Origin: Pyxidicoccus caerfyrddinensis
Lineage (GTDB): Bacteria; Myxococcota; Myxococcia; Myxococcales; Myxococcaceae
Direction: 5' to 3'
DNA length: 64,000 bases
NCBI RefSeq assembly: GCF_010894405.1
Contig: NZ_JAAIYA010000011.1
Coordinates: 310,001-374,000, forward strand
Part shown: positions 1 to 9,113 of the stretch, in pieces
How the letters are laid out: every line of letters starts with the position of its first letter
Position numbering within the stretch: position 1 is the first letter of the stretch
Notes under the pieces: generated by a model
Seen by the model: only the letters and a program-made list of their open reading frames with translations
Told to the model about the DNA's origin: nothing
Databases searched by the model: none
Program-made: the position numbers and the translations under genes

Positions 1-1751
1 CGCGCGGAGGCCAGGGCCGCCGTGGGCAGCACCGGCACCGCCAGGCCACCGGACACCGCCTTGGCCGGCGTGGCCGCTGCTGCGGCGCCCACCGCGCCAG
101 CCGGGGCGGGCTCGGGAGGCGGCGGGGCAGAGGGAGCCAGCATCACCGGGGCGGACATGCCGCCGGGCGTGGCCACCGGCTCCGCGGCCTCCACCTCGTC
201 CGTGGCGGAGGAGGCCGAGGCCACCTCCACGTTGCCGCCGCGGCCAGCACCACCGCCGCGCCGCTTCTGCAGCTTCTGGGACAGCACCACCTCGCCGGAG
301 CCGCCCGCGACGACGGTCTCCATCTGGTAGCCCTCCAGCGCGAAGGTGAGCTCCACCGTGACGGAGCCGTCCTGGCCCGGGGGAATCTCCAGGGTGAAGG
401 GCGTCGTGCCCCGCTCCTTGCCCCGGTAGAAGACGCGCGCGCCGCTCGGCTGGCTCATCAGCTTGAAGCGCACCTTGCCGTTGCCGGGCGTCGCGGCCGG
501 CTCCTGTGCGGCGGCGGCGACGGGCGCGGCCGGGGCGGCGGGCGCCTGGGCCACCGGCTCCGGCTTCGGCTCGTCACCCTTGCCCTTCATCAGGAAGAGC
601 ACCGCGCCACCGGCGATGAGGCCCGCCACCACGATGCCGACCAGGCCTCCCGTCAGCAGCGTGCGCTGCCGGGCGCGCTTCACCTCGCGGGGCACCTCCA
701 CGCTGATGTCCACCGCGATCGTGTCGCCGGAGGACTCCTGCGTGTTGCCCGAGCTGGCGAACAGCGCCGGGGACGGGTAGGGGCCCGTCGTCGTCGCGCC
801 ACCCGGGCGCTTGAAGATGCCGCTGTTGCCGCCCGCGGCCATGCTGCCGTCGCGCAGCCCCTCCAGCACCTCGTCCATCGTCTGGAAGCGCTTCGCCGGG
901 TCCTTCTCCAAGCAGCGGCGTACCACCGCCTCGATTTCCGGCGGCACGTTGAGGTCCGGGCGCACCTGCTGGAAGGTGGGCGGGGCCTCTTTGTAGTGGG
1001 CGAAGATGAGCTCGATGTGGTCTCTCGCGATGAACGGCGGGCGGCCCATCAGCATCTGGAAGAGGACGATGCCCAGCGAGTACACGTCGCTGCGCGCGTC
1101 GGTGACGTTGCGCGCCTGCTCGGGCGCCATGTACTGCGGCGAGCCGAGGAAGGTGCCGTTCTGGGTGATCTCCGGGGAGATCTGCCCCTCCTGCGGCGCG
1201 GCCACCGACTTCACGAGGCCGAAGTCCAGCACCTTCACCAGGTCCTGATCCGACTCGTTCAGGAGCATGATGTTGGCGGGCTTCAAGTCCCGGTGGACGA
1301 TGCCCAGGCTGTGCGCCTCGCGCAGCGAGCGGCAGATCTGCTGCGCCACGGAGATGGCGCGCTGCCACGTCAGCGGCCCCGCCTGGCCGAGCACCTGGGC
1401 CAGCGTGCGGCCGTCCAGGTACTCCATGGCGATGTAGTAGATGCCGTCGTCCGTCTGCCCGTAGTCGATGACGGTGACGGTGTTGGGGTGGCGCAGCTTG
1501 GAGGTGAGCGAGGCCTCGCGCAGGAAGCGCTTCTGGAACCCCGGGTCCTTGCTGCTCTGGAAGGTGGGGTTGAGCACCTTGAGCGCCACCACGCGCTCCA
1601 GCGGAGCCTGCAGGGCGCGGTACACCTTGCCCATTCCTCCGACGCCCAGTGGCTCCAGGATGCTGAAGCGGCCGTTGAGGGTCCGTCCGATGAGCGGATC
1701 AGCGCCCGTGCCAGCAGGTGCCTCGGGGTTCGACGCGTCGCCCTTGATCAT
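1..1751 (-). CDS. Hanks-type Ser/Thr protein kinase with PEGA-like C-terminal domain (partial, C-terminus off window)
   Basis: Read from ATG at 1751 leftwards; the frame is open to base 1, so the C-terminus lies outside the window. The kinase domain spans about residues 27-290: glycine loop GVGGMGKVY (36-44), ATP-binding Lys in VALKVL (Lys58), HRDLKPAN catalytic loop (Asp155) and DFG (Asp176), so it should be active. A single membrane helix follows at about 364-388, then a PEGA-like beta domain (about 424-480) and an Ala/Pro-rich tail. By family knowledge, PEGA kinases put the kinase in the cytoplasm and the PEGA domain in the periplasm. An AGGGG ribosome site sits 7 nt before the ATG. It is transcribed divergently from the che operon; target unknown. 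Confidence 0.93.
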   Translation of the reverse strand, partial: MIKGDASNPEAPAGTGADPLIGRTLNGRFSILEPLGVGGMGKVYRALQAPLERVVALKVLNPTFQSSKDPGFQKRFLREASLTSKLRHPNTVTVIDYGQTDDGIYYIAMEYLDGRTLAQVLGQAGPLTWQRAISVAQQICRSLREAHSLGIVHRDLKPANIMLLNESDQDLVKVLDFGLVKSVAAPQEGQISPEITQNGTFLGSPQYMAPEQARNVTDARSDVYSLGIVLFQMLMGRPPFIARDHIELIFAHYKEAPPTFQQVRPDLNVPPEIEAVVRRCLEKDPAKRFQTMDEVLEGLRDGSMAAGGNSGIFKRPGGATTTGPYPSPALFASSGNTQESSGDTIAVDISVEVPREVKRARQRTLLTGGLVGIVVAGLIAGGAVLFLMKGKGDEPKPEPVAQAPAAPAAPVAAAAQEPAATPGNGKVRFKLMSQPSGARVFYRGKERGTTPFTLEIPPGQDGSVTVELTFALEGYQMETVVAGGSGEVVLSQKLQKRRGGGAGRGGNVEVASASSATDEVEAAEPVATPGGMSAPVMLAPSAPPPPEPAPAGAVGAAAAATPAKAVSGGLAVPVLPTAALASA

Positions 1752-1927
1752 TCGTAGCCCCTGACAGCAAGCAACATGGATTCTCCAGGAGTGTGGCGAG
1801 TCGGCATCAAACCACAAATTCCCGGAGAGACGCAGCCCTGGGATGTCCTCTTGAGCACGTCTGGTTGCTCTCGAAGGCGTGCCCAACCCTGGAGGGCGGT
1901 GTGGGCGGATGGAGGGCGCGGCCCCCT

Positions 1928-1957
1928 TTGACGCTTCTTCGCCCTCCGGACTAGCGT
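1928..1957 (+). promoter_or_regulatory. putative sigma-70-type promoter of the che operon
   Basis: TTGACG at 1928-1933, an 18-nt spacer, and TAGCGT at 1952-1957, ending 43 nt before the first cheW. The -35 box is near consensus and the -10 box is poor. Similar TTGnnn / TAGnnT pairs stand before other operons in this window. Inference only. Confidence 0.35.
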
Positions 1958-2000
1958 GATGCGTCCGGCGCTTCAGGGCTGAAGCAGGCCGGAAGCGCTG

Positions 2001-2564
2001 ATGTCCGACACCCCCAATCATCCCGTGAATGCGCAGGTGCGCCGGCTCTCGGTGCAGGAGCGACTGAGCGAGCTGGAGGCCGAGCAGGCCCGGCTGCGCC
2101 GTGAGCTCGTGTCGCTCGCGGGCGAGCTGCGCCTGCCGGGCATGTACCTCACCATCGACGCGGCGAGCACCAGCGCGCTGCTGGCCGCGGACTCGGTGCA
2201 GGAGGTGGTGCGGCTGGTGGAGATGGAGCCGCTGCCGGGCGCGCCGCCGCACATCGCGGGGACGTTCGTCTACCGGGGCAGCCCGGCGGTGGTGGTGGAC
2301 CTGGCCGCGCTCATGGGCGTGCGCCGCGTGCCGGACCTGGACGCTCACCTGGTCATCTGCAAGGGCGCGCGCACGGTGGCGGTGCTGGTGGACCGGGTGA
2401 GGGACCTGGTGGAGTCGCCCGTGCTGGTGGACGGGTCGCCCGACGGGACGGAGGCCCTGCCCTGGGATGCGACGGGACTGATGGCGGGGCTGTGCCGCAC
2501 GCCGGAGGGCGTTCGCCCGCTGCTGCGCACCTCGGCGGTGCTGGTGGGGTCGGAGGGGTTGTGA
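2001..2564 (+). CDS. cheW: CheW-like adaptor, first gene of a che4-type chemosensory operon
   Basis: 187 residues with an N-terminal helical stretch (about 15-45, rich in Glu/Arg/Leu) followed by a CheW SH3-like fold: the PGMYLTID strand, the PLPGAPPHIAG segment typical of CheW, and VVVDLAALMG. CheW links the receptor to the CheA kinase in the cytoplasm. This is the first of two CheW genes in a six-gene operon whose content (one receptor, two CheWs, CheR, CheY, CheA-CheY hybrid, no CheB) equals that described for M. xanthus che4, which controls type IV pilus motility. The stop overlaps the cheR start by 4 bp (GTGA), so the two are translationally coupled. Confidence 0.9.
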   Translation: MSDTPNHPVNAQVRRLSVQERLSELEAEQARLRRELVSLAGELRLPGMYLTIDAASTSALLAADSVQEVVRLVEMEPLPGAPPHIAGTFVYRGSPAVVVDLAALMGVRRVPDLDAHLVICKGARTVAVLVDRVRDLVESPVLVDGSPDGTEALPWDATGLMAGLCRTPEGVRPLLRTSAVLVGSEGL

Positions 2565-3907
2565 GCGAGGCGGTGCTCGACGATGCGACGCTCGTCCGCG
2601 TCGAGGAGGTGCTCCGGGCGGCCTGTGGCCTGACGCTGGCACGCAGCCTGCGCCGCTCGCTGGAGACGGCGCTGACGCGGGCCTCCGAGGCGCGCGGGCT
2701 GGCGCCGGACGACTTCCTGCGAAACCTCCTGCTGCGCGAGTCCGCGGCGGTGGAGAGCTTCATCGAGCACGCCGTCATCGGCGAGACGTACTTCTTCCGT
2801 CACCCGGAGCAGCTGCGCGCCCTGGCGCGGCTGGCGCAGGCGCACGCCGGCCCCTTCTTCCACGTGTGGAGCGCGGGCTGCGCGAGCGGCGAGGAGCCCT
2901 ACAGCATCGCCATGGCGCTGCTGGCGTCGGGCATGCCGGAGGGGCGCTTCCGCGTGCTGGCCACCGACGTGTCGGGCCGGGCACTGCAGCGTGCGCGCGA
3001 GGGCGCCTACGGGCCGTGGTCGCTGCGCCGCATCGAGCCGGAGCTGGAGAAGCGCTTCCTGGTGGCGCGGGACGAGCAGCTCTCCGTGGTGCCGCTGGTG
3101 CGGCGCACCGTGGACTTCCGGCGCCACAACCTCGCGGTGGACGTGCCGCCCGCGCAGGGGTTCGCCGCCATCTTCTGCCGCAACGTCCTCATCTACTTCC
3201 CGCCGGAGCTGGTGCGCGACGTGCTGGTGCGCTTCATCGAGGCGCTCGCCCCGGGCGGGATGCTCTTCGTGTCGCCCGCCGAGGTGCCCCTCACCAACGG
3301 CCTGGGCCTGGAGACGGTGGACGCCGAGGGCAGCGTGGCGCTGCGCGTGCCGACGGCGGGTGTGACGCGCCCCGCGCCGGCCGTCGCCCGACTGGAGCGC
3401 CCGCGTCCCGTGCCCGTGCCGCCGCGGCGGATCATCTCCGCGCTGCCGCTGCCCATGCCGGAGCCCGTGCCCCCGCCGCCCGTCGCGCGCGTGGAGGCAC
3501 CCGCCTCGGCGGATCCGCTGGCGCGCGCGCTGGACGCCGCCCGCACGGGCCGCTTCGAGGAGGCCGAGGCGCTGGCGCGCGAGGCGGCGAAGGGGCTGGT
3601 GCCCGAGGCGTACCTGCTGCTGGCGATGGTGGCGGAGGGGCGGGGCGACTTGAACGGGGCGGTGGAGGCGGTGCGCAAGGCGCTGTACCTGGAGCCGCAG
3701 CTGGCGCTCGGGCACGCGACGCTGGTGGCGCTGTACGGGCGGTTGGACCGGCGCGAGGACGCGGAGCGCGCGAGGCAGAACGCCCTGCGCGCGCTGGACG
3801 GCCTGGACGACGAGCAGCCGCTGCGCGGGGTGGAGACGATGACCGCCGGAGGCCTGCGACAGGCCCTGGTGCCGAGGACGCAGGCCGGATGGCAGGGCGC
3901 GCGCTGA
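2561..3907 (+). CDS. cheR4: chemoreceptor methyltransferase CheR with C-terminal TPR-like region
   Basis: Uses S-adenosylmethionine to methylate glutamates of the adjacent receptor. GTG at 2561 is chosen because GGAGG lies 7 nt upstream and it forms a GTGA overlap with cheW; an in-frame ATG at 2492 would overlap cheW by about 70 nt. The CheR catalytic fold (about 1-265) shows the SAM-binding WSAGCASGEEPYS motif and FCRNVLIYF. A Pro-rich linker (about 270-315) precedes an alanine-rich helical TPR-like region (about 320-430), as in FrzF-type CheR proteins. 448 residues. No CheB methylesterase is encoded nearby, so demethylation must come from elsewhere or not occur. Confidence 0.93.
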   Translation: MSEAVLDDATLVRVEEVLRAACGLTLARSLRRSLETALTRASEARGLAPDDFLRNLLLRESAAVESFIEHAVIGETYFFRHPEQLRALARLAQAHAGPFFHVWSAGCASGEEPYSIAMALLASGMPEGRFRVLATDVSGRALQRAREGAYGPWSLRRIEPELEKRFLVARDEQLSVVPLVRRTVDFRRHNLAVDVPPAQGFAAIFCRNVLIYFPPELVRDVLVRFIEALAPGGMLFVSPAEVPLTNGLGLETVDAEGSVALRVPTAGVTRPAPAVARLERPRPVPVPPRRIISALPLPMPEPVPPPPVARVEAPASADPLARALDAARTGRFEEAEALAREAAKGLVPEAYLLLAMVAEGRGDLNGAVEAVRKALYLEPQLALGHATLVALYGRLDRREDAERARQNALRALDGLDDEQPLRGVETMTAGGLRQALVPRTQAGWQGAR

Positions 3908-3941
3908 AGTGGCTCGCGCCCGCGTGTAGGTGGGAGGCAAC

Positions 3942-5555
3942 GTGGACGTCAAAGGGACGAAGCTGACACTGCCGGGACAGGCCGCGGTGGGACGGCTCAG
4001 CCTGAGGGTCAAGATCCTCGCCGTCACCGGGGTGACGGGGCTGCTGGTGGCTGGCATCCTCATCCTGGCGTTCTGGGTGCAGATGGGCGCCGCGCAGCGC
4101 GAGGACCTGTCCCGCCGCTCCCACATGGTGAGCGCGGAGCTGGCGAAGACGCTCACGCCCATGCTGGTGACGAGCTCCGACCCGGGGAAGCTCCAGGCCT
4201 CGGCGCACGGGGTGCTGCGCCACGTGCCGGACGTGGCCTACGTGCTGGTGCGCGACGCGCGGGGAGAGCTGGTGGCCGAGGTCGCCGCCGAGCGCTTCGC
4301 GGGCGAGGACACGGCGGCGCCCGAGGGCGACGAGCCGGTGGACCGCCGGCTGAGCGTCAACGGGCAGAACGTGGTGGAGTCCACGACGCCCATCCTCGCG
4401 CCGTCCGCCACGGCGGGCGCCGCGCCCCAGCGGGTGGGCACGGTGCAGGTGGCGCTCCACGAGGAGGCGCTGGCCGACGCGCTGCGCGACACCACGCGCT
4501 TCACGGTGGTGCTCGGCGTGCTCATCCTCGCGGGCTGCCTCGTGGGGGCCTGGCTGATGTCGGGGCTGCTCATCGTGCCGCTGGACCGGCTGGCGCACGC
4601 GGCCGCCGGCATCGCCGCGGGCAACCTGCGCCAGGAGGTCGACACCCGGGGCCGGGACGAGATTGGCGACGTGGCGCGCAGCTTCGCGGTCATGGCGGAC
4701 GCGCTCTTGCACCTGCTCCAGGATCTACGCGGCGCCGCGTCGGAGATGGAGCGCGAGGCTACGGGCGTGCTGGCCACCTCCACCCAGCAGTCGGCCATGG
4801 CGCACCAGCAGGCCTCCGCCATCAACGAGACCAGCACCACGGTGGCGGAGATTGCCCAGACGTCCAAGCAGGCCACCGCGTACGCGGACTCGGTCATCTC
4901 CCAGACGCAGAAATCGGAGTCGCTCAGCGCGGAGGGCCAGAAGGTCGTCGCGGAGAGCGTGTCCGGCATGGAGAAGCTGGGCGACCAGGTGAAGGCCATC
5001 GCCCTGTCGATTACGGACCTGAGCGAGCGCACGCTGCAGATTGGCGACATCATCAGCACGGTGAAGGACGTGGCCGAGCAGTCGAACCTGCTGGCGCTCA
5101 ACGCCTCCATCGAAGCGGCCAAGGCGGGCGAGCACGGCCGCGGCTTCGCGGTGGTGGCCACGGAGATGCGCACGCTGGCGGAGCAGTCGCGCATCGCCGC
5201 GGACCAGGTGCGCGGGCTGCTCAACGAGGTGCAGAAGGGCACCCGCGCGGCCGTCAGCGCCACCGAGGAGGGCAGCCGGCGCGCACAGGCGGCCATGGAG
5301 CTGGCGCGCGGCGCGGGCAACACCATCCTCGGCCTGTCGGAGGTCATCCGGGAGTCCTCGGGCGCGGCGCGCCAGATTGCCGGCAACACGCGCCAGCAGA
5401 CCATTGGCGTGGAGCAGATCTCCGCGGCCATGGGGGAGCTGACCTCCGCCATGGGTGATGCGGTGGAGCAGACCCGGCGCATCGAGCAGGTGGCAGGCAA
5501 CCTGACGAATCTTTCCAGGCGGTTCTCGGACCTGGTGGGTAGGTACCAGTTATGA
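3942..5555 (+). CDS. mcp4: transmembrane methyl-accepting chemotaxis protein (Mcp4-like)
   Basis: Receptor of the che operon. I chose GTG 3942 because GGGAGG ends 5 nt before it; an in-frame GTG at 3930 precedes that ribosome site. 537 residues: TM1 about 18-42, a periplasmic region of about 140 residues with no domain I recognise, TM2 about 187-210, a HAMP linker, then a long signalling coiled coil. The conserved hairpin tip (EQSNLLALNASIEAAKAGE and following, about 379-415) is intact, so CheA/CheW coupling is expected. The stop overlaps the next gene (ATGA). The ligand cannot be read from the sequence. Confidence 0.93.
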   Translation: MDVKGTKLTLPGQAAVGRLSLRVKILAVTGVTGLLVAGILILAFWVQMGAAQREDLSRRSHMVSAELAKTLTPMLVTSSDPGKLQASAHGVLRHVPDVAYVLVRDARGELVAEVAAERFAGEDTAAPEGDEPVDRRLSVNGQNVVESTTPILAPSATAGAAPQRVGTVQVALHEEALADALRDTTRFTVVLGVLILAGCLVGAWLMSGLLIVPLDRLAHAAAGIAAGNLRQEVDTRGRDEIGDVARSFAVMADALLHLLQDLRGAASEMEREATGVLATSTQQSAMAHQQASAINETSTTVAEIAQTSKQATAYADSVISQTQKSESLSAEGQKVVAESVSGMEKLGDQVKAIALSITDLSERTLQIGDIISTVKDVAEQSNLLALNASIEAAKAGEHGRGFAVVATEMRTLAEQSRIAADQVRGLLNEVQKGTRAAVSATEEGSRRAQAAMELARGAGNTILGLSEVIRESSGAARQIAGNTRQQTIGVEQISAAMGELTSAMGDAVEQTRRIEQVAGNLTNLSRRFSDLVGRYQL

Positions 5556-5962
5556 CGAATACGGTGGCGGCAGGACGGCGGGCCATGAAGGTGCTCATCG
5601 TCGAGGACACGAAGACCATCACCAACCTGCTCCAGGTGTACCTGATGGGGTGGGGCCTGGAGTTCTTCGACGCGCCCAACGGCGCGCTGGGGCTCACGCG
5701 GGCGAGGGACTTGAAGCCGGACCTCATCATCTCCGACGTGCAGATGCCGGAGATGGACGGGTTCGCGCTCTGCGCGGCGGTGCGGGCGGACCCGAACCTC
5801 CACGGCACGCCCTTCATGATGCTCACCTCGCTGAAGGACGACGCGAGCCGGCAGAAGGGCAAGCTGGTGGGCGCCAGCGCGTTCCTCAACAAGCCGGTGT
5901 CCGTGGATGACCTGCGCTCGAAGGTGCGCGACATCCTGAAGCTGCCCGCCACCCGGTACTAG
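5552..5962 (+). CDS. cheY4: single-domain response regulator CheY
   Basis: A stand-alone receiver domain with all active-site parts: acidic pair in VEDTKT, phosphoacceptor Asp in ISDVQMPEMDG, Thr/Ser in MLTSLKD and Lys in FLNKP. It is expected to accept phosphate from the downstream CheA and act as the diffusible output. The ATG at 5552 overlaps the receptor stop; ATG 5585 (MKVLIVEDT) would remove an 11-residue leader and fits the usual CheY start, and neither has a strong ribosome site. Length 136 residues (125 from the inner start). Confidence 0.92.
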   Translation: MTNTVAAGRRAMKVLIVEDTKTITNLLQVYLMGWGLEFFDAPNGALGLTRARDLKPDLIISDVQMPEMDGFALCAAVRADPNLHGTPFMMLTSLKDDASRQKGKLVGASAFLNKPVSVDDLRSKVRDILKLPATRY

Positions 5963-5966
5963 GCCC

Positions 5967-6551
5967 ATGCCCGGCGACGACGCGAAGGTGGAGATCGACT
6001 ATTCCGCGCTGCGGCGGCAGCTCGACGAGGCGAACGCCCTGCTCGAGGGCACGCAGAAGGTCAGCCCGGAGCGGCGGCGCGAGGTGCTCGGCGCGCGGGC
6101 CCGGGCCCTGGCCGAGTCGCGCCACGAGGAGCGCCAGGAGGTGCTCTCCGTGCTGGCCTTCCAGGTGGGCGGCGAGCGCTATGCGGTGCGCATCGAGCAC
6201 GTGGACCACGTGCTGGAGGCGCGCGGAATCGCCTCGCTGCCGGGGGCGCCGAGGCACGTGCTGGGCGCGCTGGTGAGCCGCTCGCGCGTGGTGCCGGTGC
6301 TGGACCTGCGCCAGTTGCTGGGGCTGGAGGGCGGCGGCATGTCGGACCTGGGCAAGGTGGTGGTGGTGGAGCTGGGCGAGGAGAGCTTCGGGCTGGCGGC
6401 GGAAGGTGTGGAGGGACGCAAGGAGCTGCCGAGGACGGAGCTGTCGCAGCCGCCGCCGGGGCCCTTCCTGTTCCTCACGCAAGACCGGTTGACGGTGCTG
6501 GACCTGGAGCAGCTCGGGGGGCCCTCGGGCGCGCTGCCAGAGGGGGAATAG
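5967..6551 (+). CDS. cheW: second CheW-like adaptor of the che operon
   Basis: 194 residues. A charged helical N-terminus (about 1-50) precedes the CheW fold, with VLAFQVGGERYAVRIEHVDHV, LPGAPRHVLGALVSR and VVPVLDLRQLLG matching the two beta barrels of CheW. It starts 4 nt after cheY and lies 9 nt before cheA. Two CheWs in one operon are a feature of che4. They may couple different receptors or play unequal roles in the array; that is inference. Confidence 0.9.
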   Translation: MPGDDAKVEIDYSALRRQLDEANALLEGTQKVSPERRREVLGARARALAESRHEERQEVLSVLAFQVGGERYAVRIEHVDHVLEARGIASLPGAPRHVLGALVSRSRVVPVLDLRQLLGLEGGGMSDLGKVVVVELGEESFGLAAEGVEGRKELPRTELSQPPPGPFLFLTQDRLTVLDLEQLGGPSGALPEGE

Positions 6552-6560
6552 AGGCGCGCC

Positions 6561-9107
6561 ATGGACGCACAGCTCTTGCGCAGCATCTGGCCGGTGTTCT
6601 CCGCGGAGACTCGCGAGCAGATCCAGGCCATCGGGTCGAAGGTGCTGGGCCTGGAGGGCCCCGCGCAGGAGCGTGAGCCGGACCTGCTGCCGTCCCTCAA
6701 GCGCCTGGTGCACAGCCTCAAGGGCTCTGCGGCCAGCCTGGGGCTGGACGACATCGAGCAGGTCGTGCACGCCATCGAGGACGGGCTCTCCACCTTCAAG
6801 CCGGAGGAGCGGCTGCCGCGCGACGCGGTGGAGTCCATGCTGCGCGGCCTGTCCGCGATTGAAACCGCCATGGGCCGTGGCGACGCGGGCCAGTCTCCCG
6901 TGGTGGACGGGCTGGGCGCGCTGCTGTCGGCGCTGGGCCGCGAGGGCTCGGTGCCGGCGCCCGCGGGTGGCGCGAGCAGCGGCGTGGCGAAGGGGCTGGA
7001 CGCGCTGGAGTCGCTGGAGGCGGCGCTGGGCGCGCTGTGCTCGCCGGACGTGCCGGACCGCGCGGGGGTGGTGCGTACGGCGGTGGAGCGCGCTCGCGCG
7101 CTGAGGCACACGGCCGAGGAGACCGGGGCGGAGAAGGTGGCCTCGCTGGCGGAGGCCGCGGCGCTGGCCTTCACGCGCATGGAGCCCGGTGGCGACGCCG
7201 CGGGCATGGCCGCGTCCGACGTGGCGGGCACGCTGGTGGACCTGCGGGCCGCGCTGGAGGCTTCGGGCGGCGCGGGCGCGGTGGAGCGCGCCGTGGAGGC
7301 GCTGCGCTCGGTGCCGGCGCCGTCGTCGTCGTCGGAGGGCTCGGGCGTGCAGGCGACGGCCGGGGCCTCGCAGGCGGCGAGCGGCGCGGCGGACCGCTCG
7401 GTGCGCGTGTCGGTGAAGACGCTGGAGTCGCTCGCGCTGCAGGTGGAGCTCCTGATGGCGGGCCGGGCGCAGCAGACCCGGCGTGGCGAGGCGCACCGCG
7501 TGCTGATGGACGGCATGCACGAGGTGCTGCTGCACCTGGAGCGCGCGTCGTCGCAGCTCACCCTGTCGGGCGGCGGGCCGGCGCTGGAGCCGCTGCGCTC
7601 GGGCGTGACGCTGATGCGGGGCCTGCAGAAGCGCCTGCTGGAGCTGACGAAGGAGTCGCACCGCGACGGCGAGCAGCTCTCGCTGGTGGTGCAGGTGGCG
7701 CGCGACGACCTGCGGGACTTGCGCATGGTGCCGTCGTCGACGGTGCTGGAGCCGCTGCGGCGCACTGTGCGCGAGGTGTCCGCGCGGCTGAACAAGGAAG
7801 TGTCGCTGGACCTGGTGGGCGGGGACGTGCGGTTGGACCGGCGCATCCTCGACGCGCTGAAGGACCCGCTGCTGCACCTGGTGCGCAACGCCATCGACCA
7901 CGGGCTCGAGTCCACGACGGATCGCCGCGCGGCGGGCAAGTCGGAGACGGGGCGGCTGTCGGTGCGGGTGGAGCCCCGGGGCACGCGCATCGCGGTGGTG
8001 GTGGAGGATGACGGCTCCGGCCTGTCTCCGGAGCGGGTGCGGGCCACGGCGGTGCGCCGGGGGCTGCTCACCGTGGAGGCCGCGGAGAAGTTGACGGACG
8101 CGCAGGCGGCGCGGCTGGTGTTCCAGCCCGGCTTCTCCACGCGCGAGCAGGTGACGGCCACCTCCGGACGGGGCGTGGGGCTGGACGTGGTGCAGGCCAC
8201 CGCGCAGCGGTTGCAGGGCTCGGTGGACGTGGACTTCACGGCGGGGAAGGGGACGCGCTTCACGGTGGACCTGCCGCTGACGCTGGCCGCGGCGCTGGGG
8301 CTGCTGGTGCGCACGGGCACGACGGTGTCCGCGATTCCCTCCGACAGCGTGAAGCGCGTGCTGCGCCTGACGCCCCAGGACGTGGGCACGGTGGCGGGCC
8401 GCGTGGTGGCGCGCGTGGACGGCGAGCAGCTCACCTTCCTGCCGCTCGCGGAGTCCATCGGCCTGCCGCGGCTGCCCATGGCGCTGGACACGGGGAAGCT
8501 GCAGACGGCGGCGCTCTTGTCCGTGGGCGACGACAAGGTGCTGTTCGCCATCGACGAGGTGGTGGGCCAGCAGGAAATCGTCGTCCGCTCTCTCGGGCGG
8601 CACGTGCAGGGCGTGCGGCACCTGGCGGGCGCGGCGGTGCTGGACGACGGCCGTGTGGTGCCGGTGCTCAACGCGACGGAATTGGTGCGGGCGGCCCGGC
8701 CGGAGACGCGCTCCTCGCCGACGGCGCAGGCGACGCGGCCTCGCATCCTGGTGTGCGACGACGCGCTCACCACGCGCTTCGCCATGAAGTCGCTGCTCGA
8801 AATCGCCGGCTATCCGGTGGTGACGGCGGCGGATGGCGAGGAGGCGTGGGGCGTGCTGGAGCGCTCGCCCTGCCAGCTCGTGGTGAGTGACTGGCAGATG
8901 CCCCGGCTGGACGGCGTGGGGCTCGCCCGGCGCATGAAGGCGCACCCGACGCTGCACCGCACGCCCATCATCCTCGTCACCTCGCTCGACAGCCCGGAGG
9001 ACCGGGCCGCGGGCCTGGAGGCGGGCGCGGATGGCTACCTCGTCAAGCGCGAGGTGGAGCGCGGGAAGCTGCTGGAGCTGGTGCGGCAGTTGCTGCCCGC
9101 GTCCTGA
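6561..9107 (+). CDS. cheA4: hybrid chemotaxis kinase CheA with C-terminal receiver (CheA-CheY, FrzE-like architecture)
   Basis: 848 residues. An Hpt domain carries the phosphorylated His in LVHSLKGSAAS (His51). After an Ala/Gly-rich linker come the dimerisation helices (about 280-400), the ATPase domain (N box LVRNAIDHG about 440, G1 DDGSGL, G2 GRGVGLDVV about 536), a CheW-like regulatory domain (about 590-710) and a receiver (728-846) with Asp777 in SDWQMP and Lys in LVKRE. All catalytic motifs are intact. There is no obvious P2 domain. The fused receiver may act as a phosphate sink or modulate output, as proposed for FrzE. Last gene of the operon, convergent with the next gene 6 bp away. 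Confidence 0.95.
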   Translation: MDAQLLRSIWPVFSAETREQIQAIGSKVLGLEGPAQEREPDLLPSLKRLVHSLKGSAASLGLDDIEQVVHAIEDGLSTFKPEERLPRDAVESMLRGLSAIETAMGRGDAGQSPVVDGLGALLSALGREGSVPAPAGGASSGVAKGLDALESLEAALGALCSPDVPDRAGVVRTAVERARALRHTAEETGAEKVASLAEAAALAFTRMEPGGDAAGMAASDVAGTLVDLRAALEASGGAGAVERAVEALRSVPAPSSSSEGSGVQATAGASQAASGAADRSVRVSVKTLESLALQVELLMAGRAQQTRRGEAHRVLMDGMHEVLLHLERASSQLTLSGGGPALEPLRSGVTLMRGLQKRLLELTKESHRDGEQLSLVVQVARDDLRDLRMVPSSTVLEPLRRTVREVSARLNKEVSLDLVGGDVRLDRRILDALKDPLLHLVRNAIDHGLESTTDRRAAGKSETGRLSVRVEPRGTRIAVVVEDDGSGLSPERVRATAVRRGLLTVEAAEKLTDAQAARLVFQPGFSTREQVTATSGRGVGLDVVQATAQRLQGSVDVDFTAGKGTRFTVDLPLTLAAALGLLVRTGTTVSAIPSDSVKRVLRLTPQDVGTVAGRVVARVDGEQLTFLPLAESIGLPRLPMALDTGKLQTAALLSVGDDKVLFAIDEVVGQQEIVVRSLGRHVQGVRHLAGAAVLDDGRVVPVLNATELVRAARPETRSSPTAQATRPRILVCDDALTTRFAMKSLLEIAGYPVVTAADGEEAWGVLERSPCQLVVSDWQMPRLDGVGLARRMKAHPTLHRTPIILVTSLDSPEDRAAGLEAGADGYLVKREVERGKLLELVRQLLPAS

Positions 9108-9113
9108 GGTGCC

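Noticed and set aside
5886..8957. Minus-strand open frame of about 1,000 codons opposite cheW and cheA
   Set aside because: Antisense shadow created by high third-position GC; the plus strand encodes clear chemotaxis proteins.
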